DNA of 64,000 nucleotides from Cylindrodendrum hubeiense. Taxonomy: Eukaryota; Ascomycota; Sordariomycetes; Hypocreales; Nectriaceae. Below the pieces are notes generated by a model that did no database searches, was not told where the DNA came from, and worked only from the letters and a program-made list of their open reading frames with translations. This document shows, in pieces, positions 12,614 through 24,233 of the stretch. The stretch spans positions 100,523 to 164,522 of the forward strand of contig JAANBB010000051.1 in assembly GCA_014621425.1 (NCBI GenBank). Direction: 5' to 3'. The stretch's first letter is position 1; each line of letters starts with the position of its first letter. Position numbers and translations under genes: made by a program.

Positions 12614-13266
12614 GATGTAAAGAGGGAAAGAGGGAGTGCAATGTTGAGCTTGATGTGTTGTCTTTGGTAAATTCAGTCTGCCATGAGGCGGTTGCGATTA
12701 TTTCAGTGTTGTGATGTCGAAAGCTGGATATATAGAAAGATGAAGATGGTGTATGCAATTCAGCCTTGCGAGTCGGAATGACGCCGGTGGCTTTGACTCA
12801 GCCCGGCGTACCATGGTACCATGTCCGCTGTGACTCATCGACGCAGTGCGCCCACAATTGCAACAGTGGGGCGCAGCCAGGAATTGCGCAGTCTGATCTC
12901 GACCAACACCGATTGCGTCGTGGTATAATTAGACCACAGACACCATACTGAAGTTGTGGGCCAAGATTCGTCCTTGGTATCTAACGACATCAATGACAAC
13001 AGTTTTTATTGTTGAGATTAGTGACATGATTGTGTTCTGACTTGTGCACATGAAACAACTACCCTGCTCTCTGCTCCATCCCCCACTAACTGTGTGCGGC
13101 CTCTGCCAGTTCAACACACGACTAAAAGCGATCGGTGATGGCTGAAATATCCAGCGAAGTAATATCTATAAAAGAAAAAGAAATCTTACATGCTCCTCAC
13201 ACCGTCCGTTTTCTTCCCCCGGGTCTTCAAGACTTTCCCGCGATGCATCATACTTAGAACTGATGT
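12614..13266. other. intergenic, nothing recognised
   Basis: About 650 bp upstream of the RNase Z-like gene. TATATAGA near 12729 lies about 115 bp before the ATG on the minus strand and could be its TATA element. No gene or repeat seen. Confidence 0.45.
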
Positions 13267-13824
13267 TTACTGGGAGGTCCTCTTGCTCATGTAAGGCGGC
13301 AGGCCGGCAAAGGGATTGCTCTTGTTTTTATGACAATGTTCTTGGTTATTCTTGTGCTTATTTTCCAGGACTTTCCTCAATGTTTCAACGTGTTTACTAG
13401 CATACATGTTGGATCCAAGCCAGGAATAAAGACGGTGAATCACGCTGTCGAGGGCTCCGATGACCCACGTGAAATGAGGACTAGCTGCCTCGCCAGCAAT
13501 GATGACATCGCCAGACGGCTGGATAATCCTGCTCCACATGGATCGGAGTTATATCGGGCCGTAGAGGGCAAAGGCTCCCGCCTTGTTTGCGTCCTCGGGC
13601 CAATCATGCCTGTGATGTTCAATCCTATTCTTGCAAATGTTGGTAAGCTCTGCCTCATTGACAGCATGGTTCTTGTGTAGTCTTGCAAGGTCACGAATGA
13701 GGCGGTCCTTCAACATCGCTTCGTTTCTGGATGTCCCGGAAAGAGCGATGGAAGACGCGACGAGTCGCTCTGCCATGTGTAAAAGCAGAGCAAAACAACT
13801 GCAGAGGCTCACTGTTGTACCCAT
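13267..13824 (-). pseudogene. broken 3' end of a flavin amine oxidase (L-amino-acid oxidase type)
   Basis: Two minus-strand pieces, 13824-13549 and 13548-13267, are in the same frame and separated only by a TAA at 13551-13549. Read through, they match the C-terminus of fungal FAD-dependent L-amino-acid/monoamine oxidases. Landmarks are RDLARLH, HHRHDWPED, AGAFALYG, then a stop where the family has Gln, then MWSRIIQPSGD, the FAD-binding GEAAS, and WVIGALDSV. The family expects Gln at the stop, so a CAA-to-TAA transition is the simplest origin. The GEAAS region is otherwise well kept. The N-terminal FAD-binding Gly motif and most of the substrate domain are absent upstream. Remnants may continue to about 13900 in a shifted frame. 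Confidence 0.82.
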
Positions 13825-14054
13825 TATGATAGCCTTCAGCTAGCCAGCTAACATGGCGTATAGATTTCTCACCATAGGTGAAACTTAGCAATAGATACGT
13901 TGAAAGAGAAGATTCGCAAATCATCTCCATAGAATATATACACGCCCAATACATCACAGCCACCTCTCAACTGCGATTGCTTCGGAAGGTAATCATCAAC
14001 TTATTCAAGGTCATCATAGTCTCTGAAGCAATACTCCCAACCGACATCTTTTCC

Positions 14055-15785
14055 CTAGTAGAATAGTTCAATAGCATCAAAAATCTTGAAACAAGTTAGT
14101 AAGGGAAGGAAACCTCGCCAGAGGGTGAAACTCATATAAAACTTACCACATTAGGGCTCAGGTAATCATCACCACTACTTCCGGAGATGACGTTTATTGT
14201 AATTGTGTTAGTGCCACTTACCAGATTCCCGCTTGGAATGGTACAGTCGTAAACATCTCCCCAGCCCCTATAGGCACCTCTTGTCACGCCTCTACTGTCA
14301 ATTGTCGTCGGCGCCGACGGCGCAGAGCAAGTGTAGCTGTTCACAGTAGCCTGTGGTCTCCCGCCAGCAAATGACAACGTGGTAGCAATGCGCAGCGTGG
14401 CAGCCGAGCTGACAGCGGAGGAGAGAGAGAAGGAGATCTTCTGTCCGTTATTGACATCCTTGAAAATAGCCATGGGCCAGCTGGCGGCTGAAGTCGAGGC
14501 CACCGTGCCGGGGCTCCAGCTCGACATGCGGCTATCGGAGGGATGCATTCGCAGCTGACTGGCAGCGTTCAAGAAGCCAGTCGGCTGTCCATCGTAGTCG
14601 CCCAGCTTGAAAACCGTCGTATGGCTGCTTGTGAGAATCGTGTTGGTTGCGGCAATATTCGCTGTTGTCGTGGCGCCTGCAGATACGGTGACAGTCGATG
14701 TAGCCGCCAGGAACTCATCTTGGTACAGCTTCACAGTATAGGTACCCGCCACCAGCGCCGGACTGGTGAATGCACCTGATGAAGAGGCGTAGGCCCATCC
14801 TTGATAGTTGCTGTTATACCAGTGAACCACGATTGGAAAGCTGGACGACACGCCAGATGCTGTGCCCTTTACGTAGCCGCGGCCTGAAGCGCCAACGTAG
14901 CCAGTCAGCCCAAGGTTGTCGAAGAAAGACACGTCAAAGCTAGATGCTGAGGGAATTCCGCTGCGACTAAAGCTAAAAACGTACGGGCCGTGGAAGCCTT
15001 GGCGGTAGCTCTCGGTCTGCACATGGCCCGAGTTCATGTAGTATGTGGCGCTATGGTAGCTACCACCCCAGTTGAGGTTGATGTCTCTGAAGAAAGGCCC
15101 GCCGCTGCTCTTCTCGGTGGCCTGCTGGTTGGGGCGCAGCCAGCAGGCGTGGATTGAGGCGCCCGAGTTGGTGGCACAATAGACGCTGTCATCAATGAAC
15201 CGCTCTGAAGAGTAGAACTTGCTGCGCGTCTGCGAGCTGACGGTGTAGACGTCGGAGCCCTCAATTGCGGTACCGCCACTAGTGTCGGAGACGGTTGGGT
15301 ATGGGTACGCAGTTGTCAAACCTGTTAGGCGGAAGATGTAGCGAAGCTCGCCAACAGTGGGTTCAGAGACGGTATATGTGCCCATGTAGATGCTGTTACT
15401 GCCATCCTCAAAGACCATGTAGTGCGTCAGATCAAACGAATCATTGTCGGCAACGCATTTGACGATCACGTAGTCACCTGGTGTGATTCATTAGCTTGCC
15501 CCAACAATACACTCGTAGATCAAATAGATTCTCACCAGAGGTAGAGTACGAAACGGTTGCAGAGCCTAGGCCAGAGGCAATATGGCTATAGGTGCTCGAG
15601 TATTGGTACTCTGTGCCATAAAACTTCATGGACGTGATGTCACAGGTCGAGCGACTGATGGCGACAACAAAGCCGTAGCTACTCTCGGTGTCGATGGTAT
15701 AGGATGCGGTGGTCGTGGTGACAGTGGTACCAAGGACCGAGGCAGCCCATGCCAAGAGGAACGTGAAAAGAACAGAAAACATCAT
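14055..15785 (-). CDS. rglA: secreted rhamnogalacturonan lyase (polysaccharide lyase family 4)
   Basis: The enzyme cleaves rhamnose-galacturonate bonds of pectin rhamnogalacturonan I by beta-elimination, outside the cell. The model is complement(join(14055..14084, 14147..15477, 15536..15785)), 536 aa, with introns of 62 and 58 nt. The last exon codes only ten codons and supplies the family's usual IFDAIELF ending. Residues 1-19 are a signal peptide ([19 protein letters not shown]). The catalytic beta-sandwich comes first. It is followed by a fibronectin-like linker domain ([17 protein letters not shown] onward, about 290-370) and a carbohydrate-binding jelly-roll (about 375-536), with [13 protein letters not shown] at its start. 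Length matches characterised Aspergillus RGL enzymes (about 527 aa). The frame is intact. Confidence 0.93.
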
Positions 15786-18190
15786 CGTGATTGTTGTGTC
15801 ATATAATTGACAGTGCTGCTATAGTCTGCACACGCCCCATCTGACAGTGGCAGTGGCATTGTGGTAGGTTATATCAGTTTCATTTCCGTCGTCTCTCAGC
15901 GACTACTCCCCTGGGTGAAAGTGCAGGCATGTTCCTCTGATTCCAACCGTCGATTCCAAGTTTCACACCGCCAAAATGCAACATTGCGAGTCGGGGTGAT
16001 TCAATTAATGCGGGGGACAATTATTCCAGTAAACCTAGCACTTGATGATAATTGGATGGGGACACAAGCCCATCCTACTATTGTGGGTAGTCAAAATTTT
16101 GAGCTCGGCACTCATCGACCCGATGCTGAAATTGTCCCAATGAGGCGCGCATGAGAGAAAGAAATTCCAAGTATATTTTCCCTATTTGTGGACTTATATA
16201 GTCAGTGTAGCATTCGGCCATAATGGAGAGTTACAAGTGGTATAACCGCGGAACTGGTGCTTCCGTACGAGCCAATCTAGTGACAGCAAGTTAGTTAGGG
16301 TCGGCCAAATTGAGACTCCACCAATTACAAGTGTGAACACTTTGTAGTGCTGAAGTTGAGAGGAATCAAGAAAGACAGGCTTTATGTGATTTAATGGGAC
16401 CGGATATGTGACGTTGGGATGAATATTTACCACATAAACACGCAATTCTTTTTGCCCAGCGAGCCTTTGCCAAAGGTCCTCGACGCTATATTACGTAACC
16501 TTTTCCCCTTTGAGCTATCGCGGTCTTGTCGCAAGGTTTTTTATCGTTCAGCCTCTGCACTTTTTAATAAATGAAATCTTCTTCTGGCTGTCGGGTGAAT
16601 TACTAACAATTCATATTGAGGCCAGTTTTATCCAAGTGTTAAGCATCGTATTTTCAGCAACTGAAGCGGTGCTTGCCCTTGGTAGCAGAAGGTTGTAGCT
16701 TAGGAGGTCTAGGGTAGCTAGCTATCATTGTCCCCAAAACATCAACCCTGTTACAAACAGAAGAAATGTAGCAGATCAAGGTTGATGCGAATATCAACAT
16801 TGTATGTAGCTGTAAATATACTGCGAATAGCTAGATTTACAGTCGGTATATACCATTGAACCCCGACCTGGTATCATCCACAAAATGCGCCTGAAGGATT
16901 TCGGCTTCTGCATTAGGAACATGGCGTCGCTCTTAGTTCTTGGCTTAATTGCTTTTTTATTCCCCTTATCTCTTCTCTCCCTCAGCCTCACTTTCCACCA
17001 CCATGGTTCACTCCCTGAACAGCCATGCGTCGCATGAACACCGAGATAATAAATGATAACTGACCAAACCCTGGCCCATGACTCGAGAAAACTAGCAGAA
17101 AGAGGCCAAGCGGCACCCTTGTATCATTATACACGCTGACCCGACGATCAGCAAACTAAGATGATCGCCTGCATCAAACAAGGTAATCTTCAACATCAGC
17201 CACGCAGCATTGCCCCTTAATGTTACCACGTTCCCTAGTTCTACCACAGCCAAACTATGCACTATAAGTGAAAATGATGTTTGAGGTATTCTGAAGCCGA
17301 GAGCCAACGAATTTTGAGCCTATTAGCTGAACTGCCGGTGAGATGCTTAGGGCGCAGAATCAGGCAAATCTTCACTGGTTGCGGTCAAGGCAGAATCTAA
17401 TAATACTAGGAATGTGTATTTTACCATGACATCATTACATTGTCCAAATCATCATTGCTTTCACATAGAGGCATTTAGCGCTCTTGTCCCGTTTTTAGTG
17501 CTTAAAAGCGAGAGGCGACCTATTTAGCGTGTGGACTTGCACAGCGGTGTGGAGATTATCACCAGGAGTTCAATACAGCCGCTCTTATGATAGGTTGCCG
17601 CTATGTTCTATTAGTACGTGGCTGCCAGAAGAAAAGGTGCCACCTTTTCACCGGCAACTCGGCTGCCTTGTAATCCAGCCCGGATGGTGGAAGCCCTTGA
17701 GGCTGATGCTGAGAACTTAGCCGCATTCATTGACCAGCGCATCTCCTTAGTCTTGCTTTGACAAGGGACCCCCTGAAGAATCCCAGAAGACTGATCGAAC
17801 TTCAAGTGGATTCAGTGTGAGAGTCTGAAAATGCCGCTCACTTGGCAGAACCGCGGGTGGCGAGAGCCAATAGCTTACCGAAGCCACCGCGACAACTTGT
17901 TATCAGTCACATTCTATGTTAACGTACACACCAATTGGGTGACCACGGCTCGTATTTTACAAGCTACTATGAATGTAAGGCGTTAGGGTGAAAATCCTTC
18001 CACCATATAAACAAGGCGACAGTCGTGGTGGTAATACACGCGTTATCCTATCTTTACTTCCAACTCCCCTTCACACTCGAGGCAACTCAATCAATACTTG
18101 ATCTCGACAGTCCGTTAAGACAGAAAGTTGGCACTCAATTCAATCATTTTGTTTCCGTCGTGGTTTGAGACCCCAATCGTCGAACGCGAA
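15786..18190. other. long intergenic, no supported gene
   Basis: About 2.4 kb between the divergent lyase and UbiA-like genes. Short frames occur on both strands but none shows family features or splice structure. TATAAACA near 18006 and a pyrimidine-rich stretch at 18040-18080 come before the UbiA-like ATG at 18191 and fit a promoter and 5' leader. Confidence 0.5.
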
Positions 18191-19299
18191 ATGTCGCCGG
18201 TGACAATGTGTTCAACTACCCTCCCAAGTCCTGCAGAAATCGAACGAAGCTCCGGTAGCGAAAGTGAGGAGAAGGTACTGGAGACTTGCTCAGAAATGAT
18301 GGCACCACGGGCTATGAATAGCTTGGACAAAGTAAAACCCCGGTGAAGGATCATGTTGATCAGAGTTGACTGAGCATTTAGAATATCATTCCCACAATCC
18401 TTCGATTAGATACACATGTGTATACATTGTATTTAGTGACAGCAAGCGACTTTGTCAGTGTACTATTACCACAAACGCTGTTTTCGGTCTTTGCCTGCAT
18501 GTCGACCCGTTTTACGACGCACCCCACCGGGCTTTCGGTTATCGATTTCCTCCCTCGCCTTCATCTCATCGTTGGATGGATCTGGCTCCAACTATTGGTT
18601 CTGGATCTCGCGAATCAACGACTCCCCGATTCAGTTTCCGAAGACGAGATCAATAAACCATGGCGACCGATTCCTTCGAAACGTTTAAGCAGAGATGGGG
18701 CCCGGCAACTTCTGGTTGTCAGTATCTTGATCACGTTAGGGTTCGCCACGTACACAGTCAGCATACCTGAGACTCTGGTCCTGTTTATGTTGAACTGGTT
18801 GTACAATGATCTGGGTTTGGCAAATGACCACTGGGTATTGCGCAATCTTCTCAATGCACTTGGCATCACATGCATTGGGGCCGGTGCTACCCAAGTAGCA
18901 TTTGGTCCAGATCATGGGACTGATCTCAAGGCCTTGTACAAGTGGTGGCTGTTGTGCGCCGGCATGATTTTAACAACAATTCATGGCCAGGATCTGTATG
19001 ATCAGGAGGGTGACGCGAAGCGATGCAGGAAAACGGCACCATTGGTCCTTGGTGACAATATTGCCCGCTGGACGATTCTCGTTCCAGTACTGGCGTGGAG
19101 TGGAATTATGCCTGCTTCATTAGGCATGAGACCCTCTCAAGAGTTTCTGGGATATGCGTTACCAATTTTCCTTGGCTGTCTCATTTCGTTCCGCCTCTTG
19201 TTCTGGCGTACCGCCGAAGCTGACAAAAAGACGTTCAAAGTCTGGGCGACGTGGAGTGTTTGTCTGTATGCTCTCCCTCTGTTTAAGGGTATGGAATAA
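18191..19299 (+). CDS. UbiA-superfamily membrane prenyltransferase or terpene cyclase
   Basis: UbiA proteins are helical membrane enzymes that ionise prenyl diphosphates, either to prenylate an acceptor or, in Fma-TC (fumagillin bergamotene synthase) and its relatives, to cyclise farnesyl diphosphate. The model is join(18191..18331, 18382..19299), 352 aa, with one 50-nt intron. The main frame alone has no ATG, and the upstream exon (MSPVTMCSTT) joins in phase 0. Motif 1 is DLANQRLPDSVSEDEINKP (about residues 122-140), with the Fma-TC-like Asn-Gln and the Glu-Asp pair. Motif 2 is GQDLYDQEGDAKR (about 249-261). Around eight hydrophobic helices follow each other. A regulator and a reductase lie within 5 kb. 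Whether it prenylates or cyclises cannot be told from sequence. Confidence 0.85.
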
Positions 19300-19644
19300 G
19301 GACTTCATCAGGGCGGAAAAGGTTATGTGTGAAGCTTGATACGATGAGCATATCCTTCTCGAGGCCTCCAAAATTTTGTCATTTCTCAGTGGAAAACGGA
19401 ATAAGTATTATTATGATGTTGGGGAGATTGCATAGTCTAGTTACTTAGTTCAGTCTAGTCAGAGATACCGGACTATCCTAACTTGAATACATCTCGCTTC
19501 AAAATTCCTTGAACAGAGCCTCGTGTTGGTACTCCCTATATTCCATACAACTTTTCCCTGAAAATAATTGTAGAGTAGCCGTTTGAGCCAGCCGATCGTC
19601 GTGATTGACTCACGATATCAGTGTCGATGAACCATGAAGGGGTG

Positions 19645-20160
19645 TCAGACTTTTAAAAATTCCCATAAAGTTGTTCCATGGTCGGTTCTTGTTAGCCTCC
19701 TCCCATTCTCCGTGGTGCTGATCATCTTCATTGCGTGAAAATAGTATGGAATCAAGAGCTGGTAACCACCCTCAGGATGCAGTCTGGGAAGCATCAACTC
19801 CCAGCCGTTAAGCTTCGAAGCTGAAGCACGTACACCGTTACCACCATCATGGCCCATGTACACCCGCGATTTCATGTTGTAGAACGCAACATAATTGTTG
19901 CTGTCGACGCAGAGCCAATGATTGTTCGCGTCGGGATTCTCTTTGATGTCTTGAACAACAAGGCCTTGTTTGTTAAGAGTAATTGCCCGATCAGACCCTT
20001 TTTCAACAATTATGTATGTGTCGCCTGGCCACGGTACTGCAGAGAAGCGGCCATCCCAAGGTCCATCGATAACAGTAGGGTCGCTGAGGGGTGTGGCCGC
20101 CGTGAAGCCAGCTATCGAGGACTCTGGTGTCATATCGTTCTGATCAGCTCTCAAAATCAT
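19645..20160 (-). CDS. small beta-trefoil-like protein, function unknown
   Basis: 171 aa from the first in-frame ATG at 20160. The open frame extends nine codons further without an ATG, so an upstream exon is possible. The text matches a common uncharacterised family in filamentous fungi. Its blocks are DPTVIDGPWDG, DTYIIVEKGS.RAITL, NNHWLCVDSNNYVAFYN, RVYMGHDG and, at the end, GTTLWEFLKV. The repeated strand pattern (short Trp/Tyr-centred blocks every 40-50 residues) suggests a ricin-B or fascin-like beta-trefoil, which usually binds sugars or proteins. That fold is inference. No signal peptide is present in this model. It faces the UbiA-like gene tail-to-tail, 345 bp apart, with nothing recognisable between them. 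Confidence 0.62.
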   Translation of the reverse strand: MILRADQNDMTPESSIAGFTAATPLSDPTVIDGPWDGRFSAVPWPGDTYIIVEKGSDRAITLNKQGLVVQDIKENPDANNHWLCVDSNNYVAFYNMKSRVYMGHDGGNGVRASASKLNGWELMLPRLHPEGGYQLLIPYYFHAMKMISTTENGRRLTRTDHGTTLWEFLKV

Positions 20161-20878
20161 CTTAAAGGTGTGAGGTCCTTGGGACACATAAAACTAATTA
20201 ATACAAAAATGCCACAGATTCCTCTCGGCTATCCGAGGGCCTTTTTGGTTCAAAGAATGCGCACAGATGTGAGGCTTTATTTCAAGTAACTGGGCTTCGT
20301 CATGGGTTTCAGCTGATAGAAGGTGAGCGGGGTTCACCTCGTTAAATAACTATTTTCTCTCATAGCGTAGACACATGCTTATATGCATTGACTAGGATGG
20401 CCAGAGACGTACTAATTATAAAACTGTCCTACTACCAACATGCAGAGGTAGACAGCAAAAGATCAGGGACTGACGATTTCTAAAAGCTCTGACAGGTATG
20501 ATATGATCACAACAATACATCCATAACGATCACGTATTGTTATGATGATATGTTATTCTAGCACTGATGAAACCGCCATCAGGTTAATGAATATACCAAT
20601 AGATGCAGAGAGTAGAACTTGTAGAAACGAACCGGATAAAGTGTGCAGCCCTCTTTACAATAAAGCGTAATGAATCATGTAGAGGTTATCGTCCACAGCA
20701 AGGTTGAAATTTGAAGTGCTGAATTGAGAACTGAAGATATCAATGGTTTAAATACCACATTATACGGGGAGAATACATTGATTCAATACCACTATTCCTC
20801 GACACCTGTCCCCGTCACTCCCAAGACCCTCTAGGAGCCCCCTTCTCTTCCCATATTGATAGTTGACCAAGAGAGCAA
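20161..20878. other. AT-rich intergenic
   Basis: About 720 bp between the 5' end of the trefoil-like gene and the 3' end of the regulator. It is AT-rich with no frame or repeat that I can support. Confidence 0.45.
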
Positions 20879-22632
20879 CTATACATATGATGGGAGGGTC
20901 CTGTTAGAGCTTATTACGGCGTTCATTAAGCCGAAGTAGTTGACCAATAGTTCACCGTCCGCATACAGATCCTGCTGCACCCAAATTGACTTGATCTCGG
21001 CGCGCAACCCTGTCATGCTGCGAACCCGAGCAGCCTTCTCGGTCCTGTCCATGAGGTCAAGGATATTAGCTCTTTGCTCCTCTGTCCGCGCCTCACAGGC
21101 AAGAATGAACAAGGGGAAGAAATGATCGCAAGAAGTTGCGTGAATGGGCCCAGCGAACGCCCTTTCTATTAGGTAGTCCAGCATTGCGGGTGGTTCCCAT
21201 GGGCTCTGTGAAGCGCGTACGAGGTAGATAAGCGTAGCCATCTGGTACAGCTCTACCGGTATCATGATGTCAGCATCCGCCTCATTTATGGTCGGTGTGG
21301 CAGGGAGGTTTATAATCCTCCACTCAAGTGTTTTAAGGCGGTCTTTGTATCCCTTATCGTGGCTCTCTGGGTCCAATGGATCGAGCAACGTGTCGCATGT
21401 CTCAGATAGCAGGTTTAATATTGCATGAGCAGGATTTGAGGAACGTAGGGTCTGTAGTTAGGTATCAGCACTTGATAATGGAACCGTCAGTGAATCCTTT
21501 CAGGGGACATACAGGTCTGTCTTTTATTAAAGGCAAATACTGGACGTTTATGGGGTCTGATTTATTCGAATCCGCGGCCCCTAAAGTCGCTGATTTGTGG
21601 TTCCAATGATGCATGGCAAACCTAGATAGTGCGTTATGATAGTAAACCCAATCAACAATATGGCCAAAATCACTTCGATTTGATTGCTGCTCGAGGCCAA
21701 CCTCTTGGATGATATCGATAGCTCCTCGAACATACCAAAGCCACTCGCCAGAACCTTCTGATGGTAACATGATCTACACAAAATTGTTAATCTCAATGGG
21801 TTCATTTCCCACGTACATATCCGTAACCCACCTCGAAGGTTCCGAGTAACATGCACGTAGCAACATGTTGAGCAGCCTCCACTGAGCTGAGGGCTCCCGC
21901 CTTCGTCGAAGCAGACAGTGCATGGAGAGCAGACACCTTGAATTGAACAGCGTCGATATGGAGTCCGCTACGATGGAGGGAAGAGACAGCAAGCAGCGCA
22001 TAGAAAAGAGCGCGTCCCGAAATGGTGTTATGTGTGAGCGCCATGCGTGTAAGCGAATCTCGGATGTGCGATGTCGTTGAATGAAACGCAGCTAACGAGA
22101 GGTAGGCGGTATCGCAAACTAGTCGGCATAAATCGTGAGCTGGTCGTACTTCTATCCAAAAACACACCTTGCAGCTTACAGTAATGCACTAGGTCCATGT
22201 GCTTCACTCCTGGTTGGGGTTGCCTCGGTAACTTGAGAGTGAGTTGGGCCAGGCGTGGATGTTGCAAGCCCCCGAGAGTCTGTAGGGACAAATGACGATG
22301 CAGTTCAATATCACGCCAAGTCGTGTTGACGAACTGGACGTTGGTGCCTTCGCGCAGATATGGACTGTCTGACGGCAACGTCTCCAAAATCGCACGCCTC
22401 TTGTCGTTGTCCCTCGGCCACGATAAGCGCAGTCCATACCCTTGGCATTCTCGTTGGGCTCGGGTACATTTGCGGCAACTAGGCAGGGCCCGGTCACATT
22501 GGATCTTTCGTGCTGAGGAAACGGGGTTAGGCAAAGTTGATTGATTATGTCCGGAGCCATGTCATGTATGCAGCTTCACCAACCTTTACACGTCCAGCAG
22601 CCTTTCTTAGCCTTGATCGTGTCGATGGACAT
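20879..22632 (-). CDS. Zn2Cys6 transcription factor (Fungal_trans_2 type)
   Basis: The model is complement(join(20879..21451, 21513..21773, 21832..22118, 22180..22512, 22584..22632)), 500 aa, with four introns of 58-71 nt, all in phase. Exon 1 carries the first two cysteines and exon 2 the others, giving GCWTC, KIQC, SCRKC and REC, a complete Zn2Cys6 cluster at residues 12-39 that binds CGG-type sites. The rest fits the fungal-specific regulatory domain: a LVHYF.DTA segment after the second intron, MALTHNTI, AAQHVATCMLLGTFE, WLWYVRGAIDIIQ and DWVYYHNALSRF, then LLSETCDTLLDP after the last intron. It is divergent from the NmrA-like gene, 680 bp apart, so that gene is the most likely direct target. 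Confidence 0.9.
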
Positions 22633-23312
22633 GGTATCTCGGACAAAACAATGAGTCCGGGCGGGGTACTACCAACAGCTTATTCGAGTGCAAGATGAAG
22701 AATTAATAATCAACTGGGTGACCAAGTTCCATGGGAATGTGGTTGACATTCGCAAAAAGTTACTCGACGTGGGGTCACCCTTTTATTATCCCTTGTTGAC
22801 CCTTTTCATTCGCCTCCGACCCAGCCGCTCAGACCCACCAGGTGCAACTTTCTCCGAGACAGCGTCAGTTGGGCATTTGTCATCATTCAATGTCCGTCAG
22901 ATCGAGATCCGATGCCCCACTAAACTAAGGGATGACAATTTAACCCGCTCATATGCCCGCGCAAACTGTATGGAAACCTGCCTACCCTTTAGTTCTATCA
23001 CAGCCGTGCCCACATCCTTGCCAAGGGACCAATAAGGATCCTAGTCCTCAGATGATGCCGGACAAGCACGAAGCCCGACAGTTCCAGTAGATGCTGCCGT
23101 ACAACTGGTCACCAGAGGAAAACTTGTGGATTCTCAATGAGCTACAACTCATGGATGCGCTTGATTGCTCGAGTGCTCGTGTCAACTTGACGGGTATATA
23201 AACGTAGCCAGTTTCCCTCCTCGAACTAACTGATCTCTAGACAGATTCACATCATAGTATCTACTACTGAACCACTTTCATCTCATTCATATTTTCCACC
23301 ATACCTGCAACC
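22633..23312. promoter_or_regulatory. divergent promoter region of regulator and NmrA-like gene
   Basis: 680 bp shared upstream region. A good TATA box, TATATAAA at 23195-23202, lies 118 bp before the NmrA-like ATG and is followed by a C/T-rich leader with CAACC before the start. No regular array of CGG triplets stands out. Confidence 0.5.
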
Positions 23313-24233
23313 ATGGCTACCTACCTTGTCACACAGGCAACTGGCCAACAAAGCCAATCGGTTATCACGCACCTCCTGGCATCGGGCGCCAAAGTCCACG
23401 CAGTTGTTCGTGATCCCCAGAAGATCCCGCCAATCTTGGAAAGTCCAGGAGTGACGATATTCAAAGGGGAAAGTGTCAATTTCGAACAAATCTTTGAAGC
23501 CGCGCAGGGTTGCCAAGGAGTTTTCTTGAACACTTTTCCCATCCCGGGTTTAGAGGCCCAGCAGGCAAAGACTGTCGTTGAGGCAAGCAAGAAGGCAGGA
23601 GTCGACACTATTGTTGCATCCACGACCTTGTACACTGGCACCAGGTCTATGTGGGATGACGCCGTGACGGAGGAACTTGGGCTGCGCGGCTACTTTCTTT
23701 CTAAATCCGAGGTTGAGGATGCAGTGCGCGGAGCCGGTTTCACAGCCTACACGATTCTTCGGCCAGCATTCATTCATTTTGACTTCATGTTGCCAAGCTC
23801 CAGTGGGAACTTTCCCAAACTCGCGACACACGGAGAGCTGGACCACGCATACACCGATGAGGCCAGGATGCTCTATACAGATGCAAACGACATTGGCGGC
23901 TATGCCACGGCGGCCTTTCAGAATCCCGCAAAATTCGCCGGTCAAGAGATTGAGCTTGGCAACGAAAACTTGACCATTAAAGAGGTCCGCGATATCGTTG
24001 CGAGAGTCAGTGATAGAAACGTCCAGGAGAAGAAGCGGAGCCCCGCGGAAATCGAAGAGGCAAAAACCACACTCTTTGGTCAGCGATTTCATCTCTGGGC
24101 AAACGTCAAGGATCTCAGCACTGTATCAAAGGCTGCCAAGGAAGTACAGGCTAACTTCGGTATGCCCTTTACTTCTCTTGAAGCGGCTTTGCAACGGGAC
24201 AGAGTTCGTCTTCTGGAGTGCTTGCCAGTTTAG
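23313..24233 (+). CDS. NmrA-like NAD(P)-binding protein
   Basis: Single exon, 306 aa, ATG in a good context (CAACCATGG). It has an N-terminal Rossmann fold beginning YLVTQATGQQSQSV (residues 4-17), the atypical short-chain dehydrogenase version of the dinucleotide motif, then VHAVVRDPQK and GVFLNTFP. A YFLSKSEVEDAVR segment takes the place of the usual Tyr-x3-Lys, and ILRPAFIHFDFM follows, as in the NmrA family. Members either act as redox-sensing regulators without catalysis or reduce small molecules. The TxATGxQ version and the long C-terminal half favour NmrA rather than a classical SDR. It shares its promoter region with the Zn2Cys6 regulator, which suggests co-regulation. Confidence 0.88.
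   Translation: MATYLVTQATGQQSQSVITHLLASGAKVHAVVRDPQKIPPILESPGVTIFKGESVNFEQIFEAAQGCQGVFLNTFPIPGLEAQQAKTVVEASKKAGVDTIVASTTLYTGTRSMWDDAVTEELGLRGYFLSKSEVEDAVRGAGFTAYTILRPAFIHFDFMLPSSSGNFPKLATHGELDHAYTDEARMLYTDANDIGGYATAAFQNPAKFAGQEIELGNENLTIKEVRDIVARVSDRNVQEKKRSPAEIEEAKTTLFGQRFHLWANVKDLSTVSKAAKEVQANFGMPFTSLEAALQRDRVRLLECLPV

Noticed and set aside
18115..18354. 79-codon minus frame with helical-looking text
   Set aside because: It is antisense to the first exon and intron of the UbiA-like gene, which is supported by phase and splice sites.
19645..20187. Trefoil-like gene starting at 20187
   Set aside because: That codon is GTG; the first in-frame ATG is at 20160, though an upstream exon remains possible.
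23550..24092. 180-codon minus frame
   Set aside because: Antisense to the NmrA-like gene; no family features of its own.
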